Notes under the pieces: model-generated
Told to the model about the DNA's origin: nothing
Database searches by the model: none
Seen by the model: only the letters and a program-made list of their open reading frames with translations
Assembly: GCA_900380265.1 (NCBI GenBank)
Contig: LR025083.1
Span: 186,001 to 250,000 of the forward strand
Source: Serratia symbiotica
Lineage (GTDB): Bacteria > Pseudomonadota > Gammaproteobacteria > Enterobacterales > Enterobacteriaceae
Direction: 5' to 3'
Length of the DNA: 64,000 bases
Shown here: positions 48,961 through 61,777 of the stretch, one piece after another
How the letters are laid out: each line of letters begins with the position of its first letter
How positions within the stretch are numbered: the stretch's first letter is position 1
Program-made: the position numbers and the translations under genes

Positions 48961-49130
48961 GTGCAAGGAGATAAAGATTAACGGTTGTTTACACCTGCTG
49001 ACACTGAGATAAATGAAACTCAACTTAACTCAAGTACCTCTTTAAGTTATATGGAACGCTAGCTGTAAAATACTCGGCGTATGAGTCAGTATTTGCTTTT
49101 TTGGGTGTGTGACGCATCAATGTAAAACTA

Positions 49131-49160
49131 TTCGATTTTTATGATTTGTTAGTCTATAAT
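49131..49160 (+). promoter_or_regulatory. Probable rplM-rpsI promoter
   Basis: TTCGAT (49131-49136) and consensus TATAAT (49155-49160) are separated by 18 nt. This predicts a leader of about 150 nt before rplM; in E. coli this leader binds L13 for feedback control. The -35 is weak. Confidence 0.45.
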
Positions 49161-49315
49161 TTTAAGAAACTCATTATAAAATAATTTCCGAAACCTGGAA
49201 AGGTCGGCAAATGCCATTCAATGGGTAGATTGACTGGACGTTTATCGTTGTGTAAGCCAAGATTTAAATGCTTTTTTCCACCAACATGAAACTAATTATT
49301 AGGTGAGTTTTTTTA

Positions 49316-49744
49316 ATGAAAACTGTTACAGCTAAAGCAGAAACCGTCAAGCATGGTTGGTATGTTGTTGATGCAAATGGTAAAATTTTAGGACGGCTTG
49401 CTACTGAACTCGCCCGTCGTCTACGGGGTAAGCATAAAGCAGAATATACCCCACATGTGGATACTGGTGATTATATCATCGTTTTAAATGCGGATAAAGT
49501 TGCTGTAACCGGCAAAAAACGTGAAGGTAAAGTCTACTATCGCCACACTGGGTATATCGGTGGTATGAAGCAAGCGACTTTTGAAGAGGTAATTGCCTAC
49601 CGCCCCGAGAAGGTGATTGAAAACGCCGTTAAAGGCATGCTGCCGAAGGGGCGGTTAGGTCGCGTTATGTTCCGTAAACTAAAAGTTTACGCGGGTGCTG
49701 AGCATAAACACATGGCACAGGATCCGCAAGTTCTGAACATTTAA
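49316..49744 (+). CDS. rplM: 50S ribosomal protein L13
   Basis: L13 is an early-assembly protein of the large subunit. The product is 142 residues, same as E. coli, with the conserved [24 protein letters not shown] and the [10 protein letters not shown]...[20 protein letters not shown]-terminal region. The ribosome site GGTGAG lies 8 nt ahead of the ATG. It is followed 15 nt later by rpsI, the universal pair. Base composition is higher in GC than the desert around it. Confidence 0.98.
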   Translation: MKTVTAKAETVKHGWYVVDANGKILGRLATELARRLRGKHKAEYTPHVDTGDYIIVLNADKVAVTGKKREGKVYYRHTGYIGGMKQATFEEVIAYRPEKVIENAVKGMLPKGRLGRVMFRKLKVYAGAEHKHMAQDPQVLNI

Positions 49745-49759
49745 TCGAGAGTAATGGCA

Positions 49760-50152
49760 ATGGCTGAAAAGCAATACTACGGAACTGGTCGCCGAAAAAG
49801 CTCCTCTGCTCGCGTCTTCATGAAGAGGGGTGGTGGAAACATCGTTATCAACCAGCGATGTTTGGAAGAGTACTTCGGTCGGGAAACTGCTCGAATGGTT
49901 GTTTGTCAGCCGATTGAGTTGCTTAATATAAAAGATAAATTTGATCTTTACATCACTGTAAAAGGAGGTGGTATCTCAGGTCAAGCTGGTGCTATCCGGC
50001 ATGGTATCACTCGCGCGTTAATGGAGTATGACCAAAGTTTCCGCTCTGCACTACGTCAAGCGGGCTTCGTAACTCGTGATTCTCGTCAAGTTGAACGTAA
50101 GAAAGTTGGCCTTCGTAAAGCACGTCGCCGCCCGCAATACTCTAAACGTTAA
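49760..50152 (+). CDS. rpsI: 30S ribosomal protein S9
   Basis: S9 sits in the small-subunit head; its C-terminal tail reaches the P-site tRNA. The product is 130 residues from the second of two near-adjacent ATGs ([12 protein letters not shown]), matching E. coli; starting at 49754 would add two residues. The tail ends [17 protein letters not shown], with the terminal Lys-Arg intact. One conserved Arg in RMVVRQP is Cys here. It is co-transcribed with rplM. Confidence 0.97.
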   Translation: MAEKQYYGTGRRKSSSARVFMKRGGGNIVINQRCLEEYFGRETARMVVCQPIELLNIKDKFDLYITVKGGGISGQAGAIRHGITRALMEYDQSFRSALRQAGFVTRDSRQVERKKVGLRKARRRPQYSKR

Positions 50153-50286
50153 TCTTTACTTCTTCAGGGATCTGGGTTGTAAAACTCCGCACAGAGATCA
50201 CTTGATCTTGTCTTTAATGATTAACATCCAGCTAATTCACTGGAATACTTATAATATAAAAATTAAAATAGAAATGTTCTTTATAC

Positions 50287-50321
50287 AATCATAGGGCAGT
50301 CTGGTAGACTGCCCTATGATT
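50287..50321 (+). terminator. Long perfect hairpin after rpsI
   Basis: A 16-bp perfect stem: left arm 50287-50302 starts AATCATAGGGC, right arm 50306-50321 ends GCCCTATGATT, loop GGT. It lies 135 nt past rpsI and 130 nt before sspA. No strong T-run follows (TACACCTTTT), so it may attenuate rather than fully stop transcription, or protect the rplM-rpsI 3' end. Confidence 0.65.
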
Positions 50322-50453
50322 ACACCTTTTCCTGCCAGTTTAACTGATAAGTTAGTTGTATGGTCAAGTTTATTACTGGCTGTCGTAGATTTGTTGCGTG
50401 AATGATCAAGATGATTTAGGTATCCCAGTATTTTAAATAACGTAGAGGTTTCC

Positions 50454-51095
50454 ATGCTTGTCGCCGCCAACAAGCGTTCGGTCATGACATTATTCTCTGG
50501 ACCAACTGACATTTTTAGCCATCAAGTCCGTATCGTCATTGCGGAGAAAGGTATCAACGTTGAGATTGAGCAGGTCGAGATAGATAACCCGCCGCAAGAT
50601 TTGATTGACCTCAATCCGTATCAAACAGTGCCGACAATAGTTGATCGCGAACTAACATTGTATGAATCCCGTATTATTATGGAATATCTTGATGAGCGTT
50701 TCCCACATCCGCCACTGATGCCAGTTTACCCGGTCGCTCGAGGTGAAAATAGGTTGATGATGCTCCGTATCGAGAAAAACTGGCACTCGCTCATAAACAA
50801 TATTGAGAACAGCAGAGGCCATCAAGCAGACTGTGCCCGCCGCCAGTTTCGAGAAGAACTGTTGTCAATCGCACCAGTTTTTGGTCAAACGCCCTACTTT
50901 ATGAGTGAAGAGTTTAGCCTGGTCGATTGCTATTTAGCTCCCTTACTTTGGCGCTTGCCAAAGTTAGGTATTGACCTAAGCGGTTCTACTTCCAAGGAAT
51001 TGAAAGGTTATATGAACCGTCTCTTTGAACGAGACGCATTTCTAGCTTCTTTGACTGAAGCTGAGCGCGAAATGCGGTTGTATAGTCGAGATTAA
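50454..51095 (+). CDS. sspA: Stringent starvation protein A
   Basis: SspA is a glutathione-transferase-fold protein that binds RNA polymerase and supports stationary-phase and acid-stress survival. The product is 213 residues (212 in E. coli) with strong similarity: N-terminal thioredoxin-like part KRSVMTLFSGPTD, the QVRIVIAEKG and ESRIIMEYLDERFPHPPLMPVYPVARGE blocks, and the C-terminal helical domain with FSLVDCYLAPLLWRLPKLGI. It has the usual position after rplM-rpsI and is followed 5 nt later by sspB. AGAGG lies about 8 nt upstream of the start. Its retention with sspB is notable when most stress regulation is gone. Confidence 0.96.
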   Translation: MLVAANKRSVMTLFSGPTDIFSHQVRIVIAEKGINVEIEQVEIDNPPQDLIDLNPYQTVPTIVDRELTLYESRIIMEYLDERFPHPPLMPVYPVARGENRLMMLRIEKNWHSLINNIENSRGHQADCARRQFREELLSIAPVFGQTPYFMSEEFSLVDCYLAPLLWRLPKLGIDLSGSTSKELKGYMNRLFERDAFLASLTEAEREMRLYSRD

Positions 51096-51100
51096 GTGTT

Positions 51101-51583
51101 ATGGATATCTCTCATATGACGCCCCGCCGTCCATATATTCTAAGGGCAATCTATGATTGGCTGGTTGATAATGAACTGACACCACACCTGATAGTAAATG
51201 TTATTTACCCTGGTGTTCAGGTCCCCATGGAGCTTGCCCGTGATGGGCGGATCGTATTAAATATCGCACCTCAAGCAGTTGCCAATCTGAAACTAGGCGA
51301 TGCCGAAGTGCACTTCAGCACACGATTCAGCGGTGTCGCCCGCCCAGTTGTGGTGCCACTAGGTGCTGTCCAAGCAATTTATTCTCGTGAAAACGGCGCG
51401 GGAACTCTATTTGAGCAGGAAACGGCCTACGCAGAAGAAAGAAGGATTGAAAGGCTGGATAATAACATACACCCGGGGGGCAGCTTGATATCAATAGTTG
51501 ATAGTAATCGAACAGAAATCAGCGATGGCGACGAGCCTCCGCCATCCGGCGGAAGACGGCCAGTACTACGTGTAGTTAAATAA
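51101..51583 (+). CDS. sspB: ClpXP protease specificity-enhancing factor
   Basis: SspB binds ssrA tags on proteins released from stalled ribosomes and tethers them to ClpXP. The product is 160 residues (165 in E. coli). The substrate-binding domain about 1-115 is well kept (TPRRPYILRAIYDWL, GVQVPME, IVLNIAP, IYSRENGAGTLFE), followed by an acidic, low-complexity linker and the C-terminal ClpX-binding XB module RPVLRVVK, fully intact. The linker is shortened. The gene is 5 nt after sspA and so shares its transcript; the ribosome site is weak, suggesting translational coupling. Confidence 0.96.
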   Translation: MDISHMTPRRPYILRAIYDWLVDNELTPHLIVNVIYPGVQVPMELARDGRIVLNIAPQAVANLKLGDAEVHFSTRFSGVARPVVVPLGAVQAIYSRENGAGTLFEQETAYAEERRIERLDNNIHPGGSLISIVDSNRTEISDGDEPPPSGGRRPVLRVVK

Positions 51584-51611
51584 AAATGGGGTCGGAAAAG
51601 AAAAATATCCT

Positions 51612-51704
51612 ATGCGTTACACAATGATTATTGACTCGGAAGTGCTCGCCATGCAGCTGCGTGCTGCAGAATCCAGATTCTGGCGGTCTACTCAAATTCA
51701 ATGA
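51612..51704 (+). other. Short open frame after sspB, possible gene scrap
   Basis: A 30-codon frame starting MRYTMIIDSEVLAMQL sits 28 nt past sspB. The opening loosely resembles rhodanese/sulfurtransferase N-termini, but that is only an impression. A 7-bp hairpin follows at 51729-51753 (CTGAAAC/GTTTCAG). It is probably a remnant or chance. Confidence 0.25.
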
Positions 51705-54278
51705 TAGAGTAATAAAAAGTTCAGAAAGCTGAAACTTTAAGAAAAGGTTTCAGGGTGTCGCCAGTAGGGAATGAATAATTCTTGCCTTTGCTGTCTAGAC
51801 TTGTTGAAATTTATAACTGCTAAATATAAATTACAAATGGTGGCACTACCTGCTGAATCCTCTTGTACATTATTTAAAATAGCGAAGAGTTGTCCGATAA
51901 TAAACTACAAGCTCATTTATTGCAGTGTATGTTGTGTGGCAATATACAATTTATTTTTCTGGAGAGAAACACCATGCTGTCACTAGCACATCTGGATGGA
52001 TTACGTATTCTGAATTAGGCAGGTGTTCCCAGATTATTCCTATGAGTGCTAGGCTCGCCAATCTAGATGCCTATTATTTTCATCATGGACATCTCTTTAG
52101 TGTGATTCAGCTAAATTCATGATGTAGCCTTCACGTTGAATTGGCATACCTTCTCAGTTTTAATTTTTTCACTTCGTTATTAAAGCCTGGAATCTTGAGT
52201 TCGTTTCCCCGGTAATCAGGGTTTATCCGCCTAGACCTTAACAGATTGTGGTGTGTAAGTAATCTATTTCTTTTTAAGCGACATCCAGAAGATGTCCAGC
52301 TTGTTGAGTACTATTTATACGGCTGTTCTTGCCCATATCGGCATTCAATTAAAATTCGATATCCATCTTCGGTGCAGATGTCATGGGCTTAAAGCGCCAC
52401 TTCTTTTTACTTGAATTACAGAATACTGAAGTTAGTAGGTTACTCATCTTTATGCGAGAATCATATATCACCGGTTTGATTGCAGTTTAGGCGCATTCGT
52501 AGGTGTCTGTAAGATCTGTTTACCCGCCACTAATGATTATAAAATAGTTGGAGTGCCGCAGTATCTGAGAGATTACGCCGGGTTTCAGTCTCAGCCGATT
52601 ACTGTATCGGATATATAATGCTTAATTTTCTGAGAATACTTCCCCAATCCCGTCGTTCAGGATATATCCTGCCATGTGCGATCTTGTGAAAAGACACGGT
52701 AGGCATACACTTGCCAGTAGCAATCTTATTGCTCTTATGGGCAAGATATAACCAATGGTTTAACCTATCTATGGGAATATGAAGTTCTTTTAGAAGATCA
52801 TGGTAAACCGAACATTTGAATCTAAAAGGAGTACGGCAAAACAAATAGATAGTGACTCACCGGAGTCGGTCTTAGTGGACTAAAAACACTTCGTAAATCT
52901 ATGTAGATTTGATTTTTAGGAGCTGTAATGGTGCCTATGCTTGAGTAACACAAGTAAAGTTGATATCTAGTAAAGATTTTAACTGACTGATCTTTAAAGT
53001 ATTACTGTATATTAATGCCGTAGTTGAGTTATGCAAAACTACGCTGAGCTAAGAATGTTTTAATATCATTAGATTTCGGTTGCGGTAATGGGTATTAACC
53101 GACATTCATACAGTTGACCAGGTTCTGTTGCCACCGGCAACAGTTTGCCTGCACTTGCTCTGCTGCATCAGCTAAGAAGTGATTATAAATAATTAGTCGG
53201 TTTGACATCGAGAATCAATACCAGTGCACAATGCACTTTCTCATGCAACACGTGCGTTGGATTTAGCACATAGGTGAAATATTCGGTTATTTATTAGTCA
53301 TCATTATCACCGATGTCTGCCGGTATAGTGATAGCGAAAGAATGCATATTCTATGTCTTTGACTAGTACTACACATTTGATCGGTGGTAATAGTGTAAAA
53401 GATAGTATCTTTCGATCATCCGACCTTCATGGCGATCAGTCTTCTATAGACCGAACCCTTGCTTAGTGGTCTGTGAAATATGCTTTAATCGGCGTCATCA
53501 AAGTAGCCTGATCGAAATATACTGTGTGATCAAACACTGTATAGCATTGGCTATAGAGTGCTCTGTGTGTTGAGTGGAAAACTAGAATAGTTTACTTCTT
53601 TCTTCTGAAAAGAAGGTTGTTCTACGTTAAGAATGCCCTATTTAACAACCTTGTATCAAAAAGTGGTTTGCTGTCTTCGGCGTAGTGAGGCTCTCTCTGG
53701 GAGAGGGATTTTTTAATCATAGGCATAAGCTAGTTTCCTACTTGGTAGAAGTGAATTCCAGTGTGCTTGTATGCTTAGTGCGGCTAAGCACATTCACGAA
53801 TGTTGTTAGGCGAATCCCTAGTAGAATATGGTAGGTTTCCTACGTGACAAATAGAAGGAAATAGGGACGCGCATAGTGTTCAACACTGATGGTAGTTATG
53901 GTGAGATTTGTTATCTGGTATCAGTCATGGCTGATGATCAGTTTTTAGATGGTACATGCGTAAATATTTATAGCTAATCGTTATTAGCTGGCCGATGTTA
54001 AATAAGCAGTTTGCTACACGGAGTATTACCGTTTTGATGATGTTTACCTTGTTTTAAAGCCAGCGTCTACTTTTAGGTGGTTTGTCCTGTATGCTTGTAG
54101 TCAGAAGTGCTTACTAGAGTTCCACAAATACAAGTCCTAATGGTAATCATCATATTTTACTGCAGATAGCAGGCTAGCACTTGTGTTCAGAGTGACCGGG
54201 TATAGTCATTAGGTTGGTATAGTCTTTCGCTGCTCTAGTAACTATTTCGCGCTAACAGCCTGTTCGGCAACTAGTTTA

Positions 54279-54307
54279 ACAGCATTATCTCCTTGAGATA
54301 ATGCTGT
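54279..54307. repeat. Inverted repeat, 13-bp perfect stem
   Basis: ACAGCATTATCTC and GAGATAATGCTGT flank a CTT loop. There is no adjacent gene. Confidence 0.68.
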
Positions 54308-54712
54308 GTTAGGTTGAAATTAACTAAGCGAGGTATTCCATGAAATATATCTTTAATGTGGCGGTTGGGAGTGAGCGTCACGATCAGTCTCAAATGATAT
54401 AGTTGAGTGATATAGTAAATAACTGTATGCGCTTGGGAGCAAGAAGCTATCACCAAATTTAGAAGCTTGTACCACTTTAATCAGGATAAATTAGCGTTGG
54501 TTAAGTACGTGGTACTAGACTAAAAAGTCGGGCACTTATCTGCTAATTTTCTTAATTTGGTTAAGCACTTTTATTTATCCCCGCGTAGATCTGACAGAGT
54601 TAGATAAGTAATCAAGGCCCTTCATAGCTATAGCTAGAGACTTATGTGTTTTAGGGATCAGAGGGCTAATCAGTATCGTCAAGGTTCCGAAGCGTTTTCA
54701 GCAGAAATTCTA

Positions 54713-54737
54713 CCGCCTATATCTATGGTATAGGCGG
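54713..54737. repeat. Inverted repeat, 9-bp GC-containing stem
   Basis: CCGCCTATA and TATAGGCGG flank a 7-nt loop, about 400 bp from the previous hairpin. Confidence 0.55.
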
Positions 54738-57700
54738 ATAGGTTGGTCCTGCACTGTGATAAGGCCTAGATTCCGGAATATGGGGACCTGGCTTGTTTAT
54801 CCAGCTCTCCGCAGGCCTGACAACCCCTGTTTTCCCTATGTGCATAGGTTTTATAATTTTCTATATATCAATATATAGGCATGATGATGGGCGTTATGTA
54901 TTAACTCCAGCAGGGCGTCTTTAGAGAGGCATGCGTTTGAGTTAGGTAAACTTAAACGGTTATGCAAATATTTTGTGAGGTCGCTACAGTAGGTAGACTA
55001 ATATGCTGATAACGTGATGACAGGACCAGTCAGTCTCAGTTCAGGCTATAAAAAAACAGTTTAAAATAGCTTAAAGTCTCTATAGCTGCGATGGGCCCGC
55101 TGCTCGTCTTAATATAATTTCCTACGAGCATTGGTTACTGTGATTGCAGTAGTTCTGTATCCTCTAGTGATACAGGTGTCCGCTCGCATGTGTTGTAAGC
55201 ACATTTGCTAAGTTTTATAGCCTGGGTACGGTGGTGCGATGCTGATTGCAATAAACCCCAGTAGTATTGCTACATAGAGGTAGATTTCGGAAACTAGCTG
55301 TTTTAACTATGATGCTGCAATCATGACGCAGGTATTCCTAGCCAGATAAGTGTAGGAAAGCACCGAGTTCCATCAGTGCAGTTACTGCCAGGGTTGCGGA
55401 TAGCACAGGTGGTTATGCCAACCGCACCATTCTATTGTACGGTTTCTTCCACTTTTGTATATTTGGTAGATAGTTTCTTTTAATTTGACTTAGATCAAAA
55501 TTTATATGGAGGGTGTTGATGCACTAATATCCGATTCAGGTTCATGTTCCTTGGAAAGAAGTTTAAATAGAATCAGCAATATGAAGTGTAGGAAGCACTT
55601 CACTAGTTTCCCTTTAGAAAGTACGTTGATTCCGCTGTCGCTTAATGTCTACAACGACATAGCATTCCATTTAAAACAATGGACCAATTCTCGGGTTACC
55701 TGCGTGTGGACACTACTCCTGTACATGATCATAGATAATGCGTATCTCGTATAAGGCGCGAGATAAATGTGTGTTGATACGCTATAAACCTGTTGCTCCT
55801 GGACCTGTTTAGAAGAGGAAGAGGTTAGTTGATATATCTCTTAACAGCTGTAGCCGGCTTGTCTCGTATATTCAGATAATTGCACGCCACCAAGTCGTCA
55901 GATGGCGCACTGGATGTCCGGAACTCTTAAAACGGAATCACGTGCTTAATCTTTTTTATTCGTGCTTTAAATGTAAAGATGGATTGCATCCCATCATAGG
56001 TCTCATAGGTGTGCAATATGCGACAATACTGGGTATTGATTATCATCAATGTACCTGGGTTGACAAGGTTTTGTAGCTGGTTTCGAATTTTGCTTACTGA
56101 TGCTAATTTGATTTTAGGGTTTAAGTGATCAGCTTATCTTTTATGATAAATTAGCGTATAGGTGTGAGGTTTTTATGAAGATTGCAGGTTTCATAGCGCC
56201 TATCTAAACATCACGATATTAGAAAGGCCGTCGCATGGTTCATCTGTATTGAGGTGAAGTCAAAAGGCATGCAGTGCGGTATATGTTTCTTTATTTGTCT
56301 GCGGTGCCAGAAGTACCAGCAATCCGAACGCAAAGCTTAGATTCATAGTGCCTGCTAGTAATATGCCAGAATAGTTGTAACACATTCAAGTGTAAACAGT
56401 CTGCCTTGATGAACGGTGCTTTAGTTTGCCAATCTAGGATCAGTAGTGCCTGGATCTATAGGAGTGCGCGATTGCCGGTTGCCAGTAATTGTGTTGAGCT
56501 TGCCCTTATGCATCAGATAGGGTACTGTCTGTACAAGGGGTTAGGCTAGTCTGCTGCTGGTTAGACATGCAGAGAAAGAGGTAAATGCCAGATTCCAGGT
56601 TTAGATTTGTTAAATAGCGATGAGAATCCTGACGAGCCGCACGTATGCAGTCACTTGTTAGATTATCTTCAAATTGAAGCAATAGACAATATAGAAGTTC
56701 TCATCTTGGATGCGCTTCCAATGTGCCATTGTGGTGTTGTGTTAACAAAGGCACTCTTTTAGGTTGTATGAATAATGGTCCTCTTTTATTGATAAAAAGT
56801 ATTGAATGCCTTTTAGATTAGGGCTAGCGATCTTCATTAGGCTGCTTGGGTTGTTCTGCATTTTAGTTTATTCGATAGATAGACTTTCTTTCGTCATTCT
56901 TTCTTAATGATTTGGCTTCGTATGGCAGGTTCTTTGATGTTCTCTCAATTCTACCCGAGCTCTTTCATGGCTGTGCATAATATGGTATCAGGTTTTGGAA
57001 TAGTAATTGGATACTATTACCTTCCTGACCATTAGCGAGGAAGGCGCTCGTTCCTATATATGAGGCATCATATAAGTGGATGTGCGCAACGCTTTTGTTA
57101 GTTTGGTTTGGATGTGGGCGATCAGAACAAAATTAGAGTTTTCTTTTCTTGTCGTGATCGTGGCAAATATTCATGAACCGTCCATAGGTTTGTATGACAA
57201 CTATCATTTACTATGATTTGGTTATCATAGCTCAGGTGGACATCTAATTACTAAGCTAATTCAATCGGGGATTGATCCCTGGATGACTGTTCGTGAGTTT
57301 TTGATAAGTTGTGTGTGGCTTATTTTAAGTAAGCTATTTGATTTGTTTTCAATCATATGATGAAAGGGTCAGGTGTCCAGGAAGTGTCTAATAAAAATCT
57401 AACGTATTGAGAAAGAGTATGAATGTTAAATATAGGCGTGAAGAGAGTTTCTCGTGCTTATATGTCATACATTTATAGTGTGTGTTTTCACTACCTTGAC
57501 GGTGCTAAGGTCACCAAAATAAATGATATGAAGGGATGAAATATAATTTATACAGTATATTATCATGTTTTTTTTGGAATAAACATTAATTTTTGAAAAT
57601 TTCGCGACAGCGAATAACTGGTTCCTGATAAGATTGATATGAGGTACAATTAGAAGAATTTATTGTAAGTTAACTAATCTTGCTATAAAGTATGGTGAGT

Positions 57701-60700
57701 CACCATACAATACGGTGAGTTGTGGCTTAACAATCAGCGGTATAGATCAAGTCTTGTCCTTGATCGATTTATAATTTTTCCTATTGTTTATTATTTGTGT
57801 TTAACTTGGTCGTGCTGCGGGTTTTTATTGCATGAGTCATGACTGGCGATGTGGGTGCTGATTATTCGTTCTATTTCTAAGAAATATAGTAGCCCAATTG
57901 ATGTACTGCTTCGATCTTTTTAATCTTCCGCTCGCCTTTTTTAACAAGAGACTTACTATCTGGAATCATCGCATAGTTTGGAAAGCTGCGCAATCGGTTA
58001 GTGCAGCTATGTATAATCTAGAAAAGATAGAGCACCAAGGCCTGCCATGCTATTATAGCAGCCTCAAGATAATATTACCTAACTAAAGGAGGAGTTCACC
58101 GAACATAGTTATGCGGACGCCAGTGTTTATAAGTAATTGGAAAGATAGCGTAAGAAATCAATATCGTAAACTGGACAGGTAGAGCTATACTAATAGTTGG
58201 TGAAGCTGTGATTCATCCTTGATGCTGCGCCGGATTCGATTTTCTACCATCGGTAAACAATGTAGGTCCAACTAAACTGGCTAAAAAGCTGAATGCTGGC
58301 TAACTACGATTAGTTAATCAACCTGGTCTTATTGGATGTTTACCGCTAGGTAATAGCTGAAAGGCGATTGATACCGACGAACAAGCTTTTTCCCCGAAAT
58401 GTCCTGCTAACTTATGGGAAATGGTTGGTGTATCTAGGTGAACGCAAGCCTTGTGTCCAGTGGAAAAGTACAATTTTATAGCTAGGTAAGAAAATGTCTT
58501 TCTCTGAAAGATTGCTTGCTATATTATCAATCCTAATTGTGATCATTGATCACAGGGTACTACCGTAGTGACAAGACCATTTTTATCCCAATCATTAGGA
58601 TTGCATGGTGCCGGTTTTTAATGTTTTATCGAGTTTAGATGTGTCTTTATTGATAATACACTGATCGATAGACAGATTAAAATATTTTAAACTACTCATA
58701 TTAGCGCTATTATACTCGCCATCATTCTCAATGATATGCCTAAAATAAATAAGATTAAACAGCGCGAAGTACAGGCAGATACCCTGTCAATGGACTGTCT
58801 TGCGATTGTTGGGTGAGCTGGAGAAGCTCTCCAGCTTTCTGGTAGTATTCGGAATACCTATTCTCTGTTATTCGATTAAAGCTACCTTATATCAGCAGAT
58901 TATCACTAATAGTATACAGCTTTGGCAGAGCTTGTGGCATCTGATTGGTTATACGTCGAGGTTCATTCGAAAGAGGTAGAGTCTGGTAAGGGTGTGCGCA
59001 TTCCATTGTTAGTGGTTTGATGTTGAAGTGTCGAAATACTTTTTACAGAATCACAGGTAGTAATATTAGCATGAATAGTGTAACTAAATAGTGCGCTTTT
59101 TGAAGACTTGCTTAGCAAAGTGTCGGGTTTCAGATAAAGATCAGCCAAGTCCTTTGAATAGTCTCTTACTTGGGGTGCAAGTAAGACTGGTGGAAGGTTT
59201 TAAATTGAAGGTTGTGCTAGCGTGCGCACTTTTGGAAAACTCAGAACTAAAAGGTGGTGATGAATAGCTAAGCTCCCTCTCCGATTTTTGATTCCAACAG
59301 ATTTGAGCTCATGCTATTAGATATTGAACTGTTGTATATTGTCGGTTTAAATATTTATAGGATACTGATTAATCGTTATGACAGACAGTTTATGTACGTC
59401 AAGATAAACACATTTATCTTTGTGCGGGAATGAATGATTCGTTCTATCAAACCTCTATCGATGATAGCATTAGCCAAGCGTACGCAACACTATTACATCT
59501 AGACACTGGTTAATATTGCAAAGACAGCTAATTACAAGGTGATCGAGAATATTAAGTCGTTACTTAATGTTGCGATACTGGATTTGTATCTAAATAGAAG
59601 GTGACTCTAACTTATCCATCAAAGCTTGGCTTTGTATGGCTAGATAGATACCTACTATTTATCTGTGGTATAGCGTAATATAATGACAATTAATGAATTA
59701 TATCACAAAGAAAGGTATATAATGAAATTATTCTAGTGTGCCGTTTCATAGCATCTCTGTCCCTGAGCGCAGAAGACCTAAATATATACGTCGTTAGCAT
59801 GGTGCTATGACGGAAATTTTGGGTGACGATTTACAATATGACTCAAGTAACAGAACTGAAGTGGTGGGTATATAACAAGAAATTTCTTAAAAATAGCCTC
59901 TTCCTAGGTCAGGCTGACCGTATATTTAGTAATATAAATCAACAATTAATTGCATATGGCATTCAAGATTTAACTCTTTATTTATTGAATTTCTGTAGTG
60001 ATATTGTTCACAATATTAAAATGTAAGTTGCTATTGCATTAATATCAAAATATTTTTAGATGGATATTTGATAATTTGTATAATTAGTGAATTATAATAA
60101 AATTATAAATAGGCATAATTCCGATTCAAATATCATTGTGTTGCTGCGTATTTGTGCAGTTGGCAAGCGGGAAAGTGAGTTAAACCAGTTAGTGAAGCAG
60201 CGTTCCCCTGAGATTAAGACGAGCGCCTAACTTAATGATAATGTGGTTTAGGGGTTGATCCTATAGCTGGATCGATTATTGCCATCGAGTATCTCTTGAG
60301 CAACTTTATTGGTAATTGCGCTATTAGAGAGTATGGAGATAATTTTACCGCGCCTTCTTATGACACCATACTGCCTAATTTGGATAATAATTGTACAATC
60401 TGATAGATTTAGAATAAGTCGGCATTTTCTAATTAGCCTGTTAGATAACGCAACTGTAGTAAGGCATGGTTTGGTTTTCTGTTATCGCCAACTTGTTGGG
60501 TTAGTATATTGATTGATATTACTCACGAAAGAACCAAACTGATTTTTACTGCTGTTCACTCGCGCTTGCTACTCGGCGCGAGCGCTTAGGGTGAAATTGT
60601 TATCTTGATCTATTCGATCAGCTAACAGTGGTAGCGTAATCGGATGCCATTTGATGCCATCTATATAGATGGTCTATTGCTAGATAGCAGCATCTAGATG

Positions 60701-61777
60701 CTACTTGTACTGTTATTGCAGAGATTTCGCTGTGTTCTTTTCTGTGCTAATGTCACTCGTTCTAAGATTATAAGTGAGAATCATTATAAGCAACACGTTA
60801 ATGGATGATATTGCTTAGAATGACAAGGTGATATTAATCTACATCTGGCCTCTAGTTCTAGGTTATAACCTAGCCACCGCATATCAAGGCCCTGCTATAC
60901 CCCTGCGTATAGTGCGATAATCGGGCAGAAAGACTAAACTACGTTAGTGACTGAAGCAGTTACGGCTTATATGCTAACTGTGCATTGAAATTTGTGGTTA
61001 GACCACTGTGCTGTAGCTAGTAGGCGAATTAATAGAGCGGCAGTTATTGCCGGCTATCATAAATTATGCTGTCGATAACCATTCGCTGCTAAAATTCGGC
61101 AGCATTATTAGGGAATGTCAGTCAAAAGTTATTTAATTATGTTAGATAATGTAAATTATATGCTGAATCTATACTATAAACATCCGTGCTTTATGGGCTA
61201 ACCCCATGAGAAAGTAAATTACTCTATTTTCAATAGAGCTACTCTGGTAGAGTTAAGTTACTTTTTGCCCATTACTCAGGCTAAGTATAGGAAAGCATAA
61301 GCAGGTTATTAAACATTATAATGAATCTTTTTATGGATAGTCCTTCTTTTGGTAAAAGCTGGATCCAGGATCACTCTAGCTGTCTGATGTGCATAGAGTT
61401 TTTGCGCATTGCTATCAGATACGTTATTTTTCTACTACTGTCATGGTTTTTTAATACTGGCTTTAGATTCTTGCGTGCAGCTAATTATCGTGTCTGGTTA
61501 TTGTCTAATGCCTGCTGACAGGCCACCTGAGCGAAAGTTGAATGATCGGTTTCTGTCTAAGACTTGCATACTGCATGCTTCTATATCTTAGGCAGATGGA
61601 AAGGAAGTCATAAGTTTGTATTCTTATGTATAGCATTAAGTATAGCATTTGACTGAGTGACGGAACCGATAGAATACTCTAAAAGAGATCTACGCTGTTT
61701 CAGCGTTATTAGCAGAGAATAAAAGTGACGTACGCCCTGCTGGCGTCCAGGCCACAATTACGTTTTAGGAACACTGG

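Larger units (their letters stand above)
51705..61777. other. 10-kb gene desert
   Basis: No intact gene is present. Upstream of yqjA enterics carry exuR/exuT; I found no convincing trace. Open frames at 52599-52844 (-), 55506-55754 (+), 57898-58086 (+), 58963-59148 (-), 59823-60026 (+), 60309-60512 (+) and 61321-61518 (+) are short and unplaced. The frame at 57898-58086 and the bases after it have a coding look but no identity. Hairpins at 54279-54307 and 54713-54737 are listed separately. A GGGAGAGGGATTTTTT stretch near 53700 resembles a terminator end. Confidence 0.55.
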
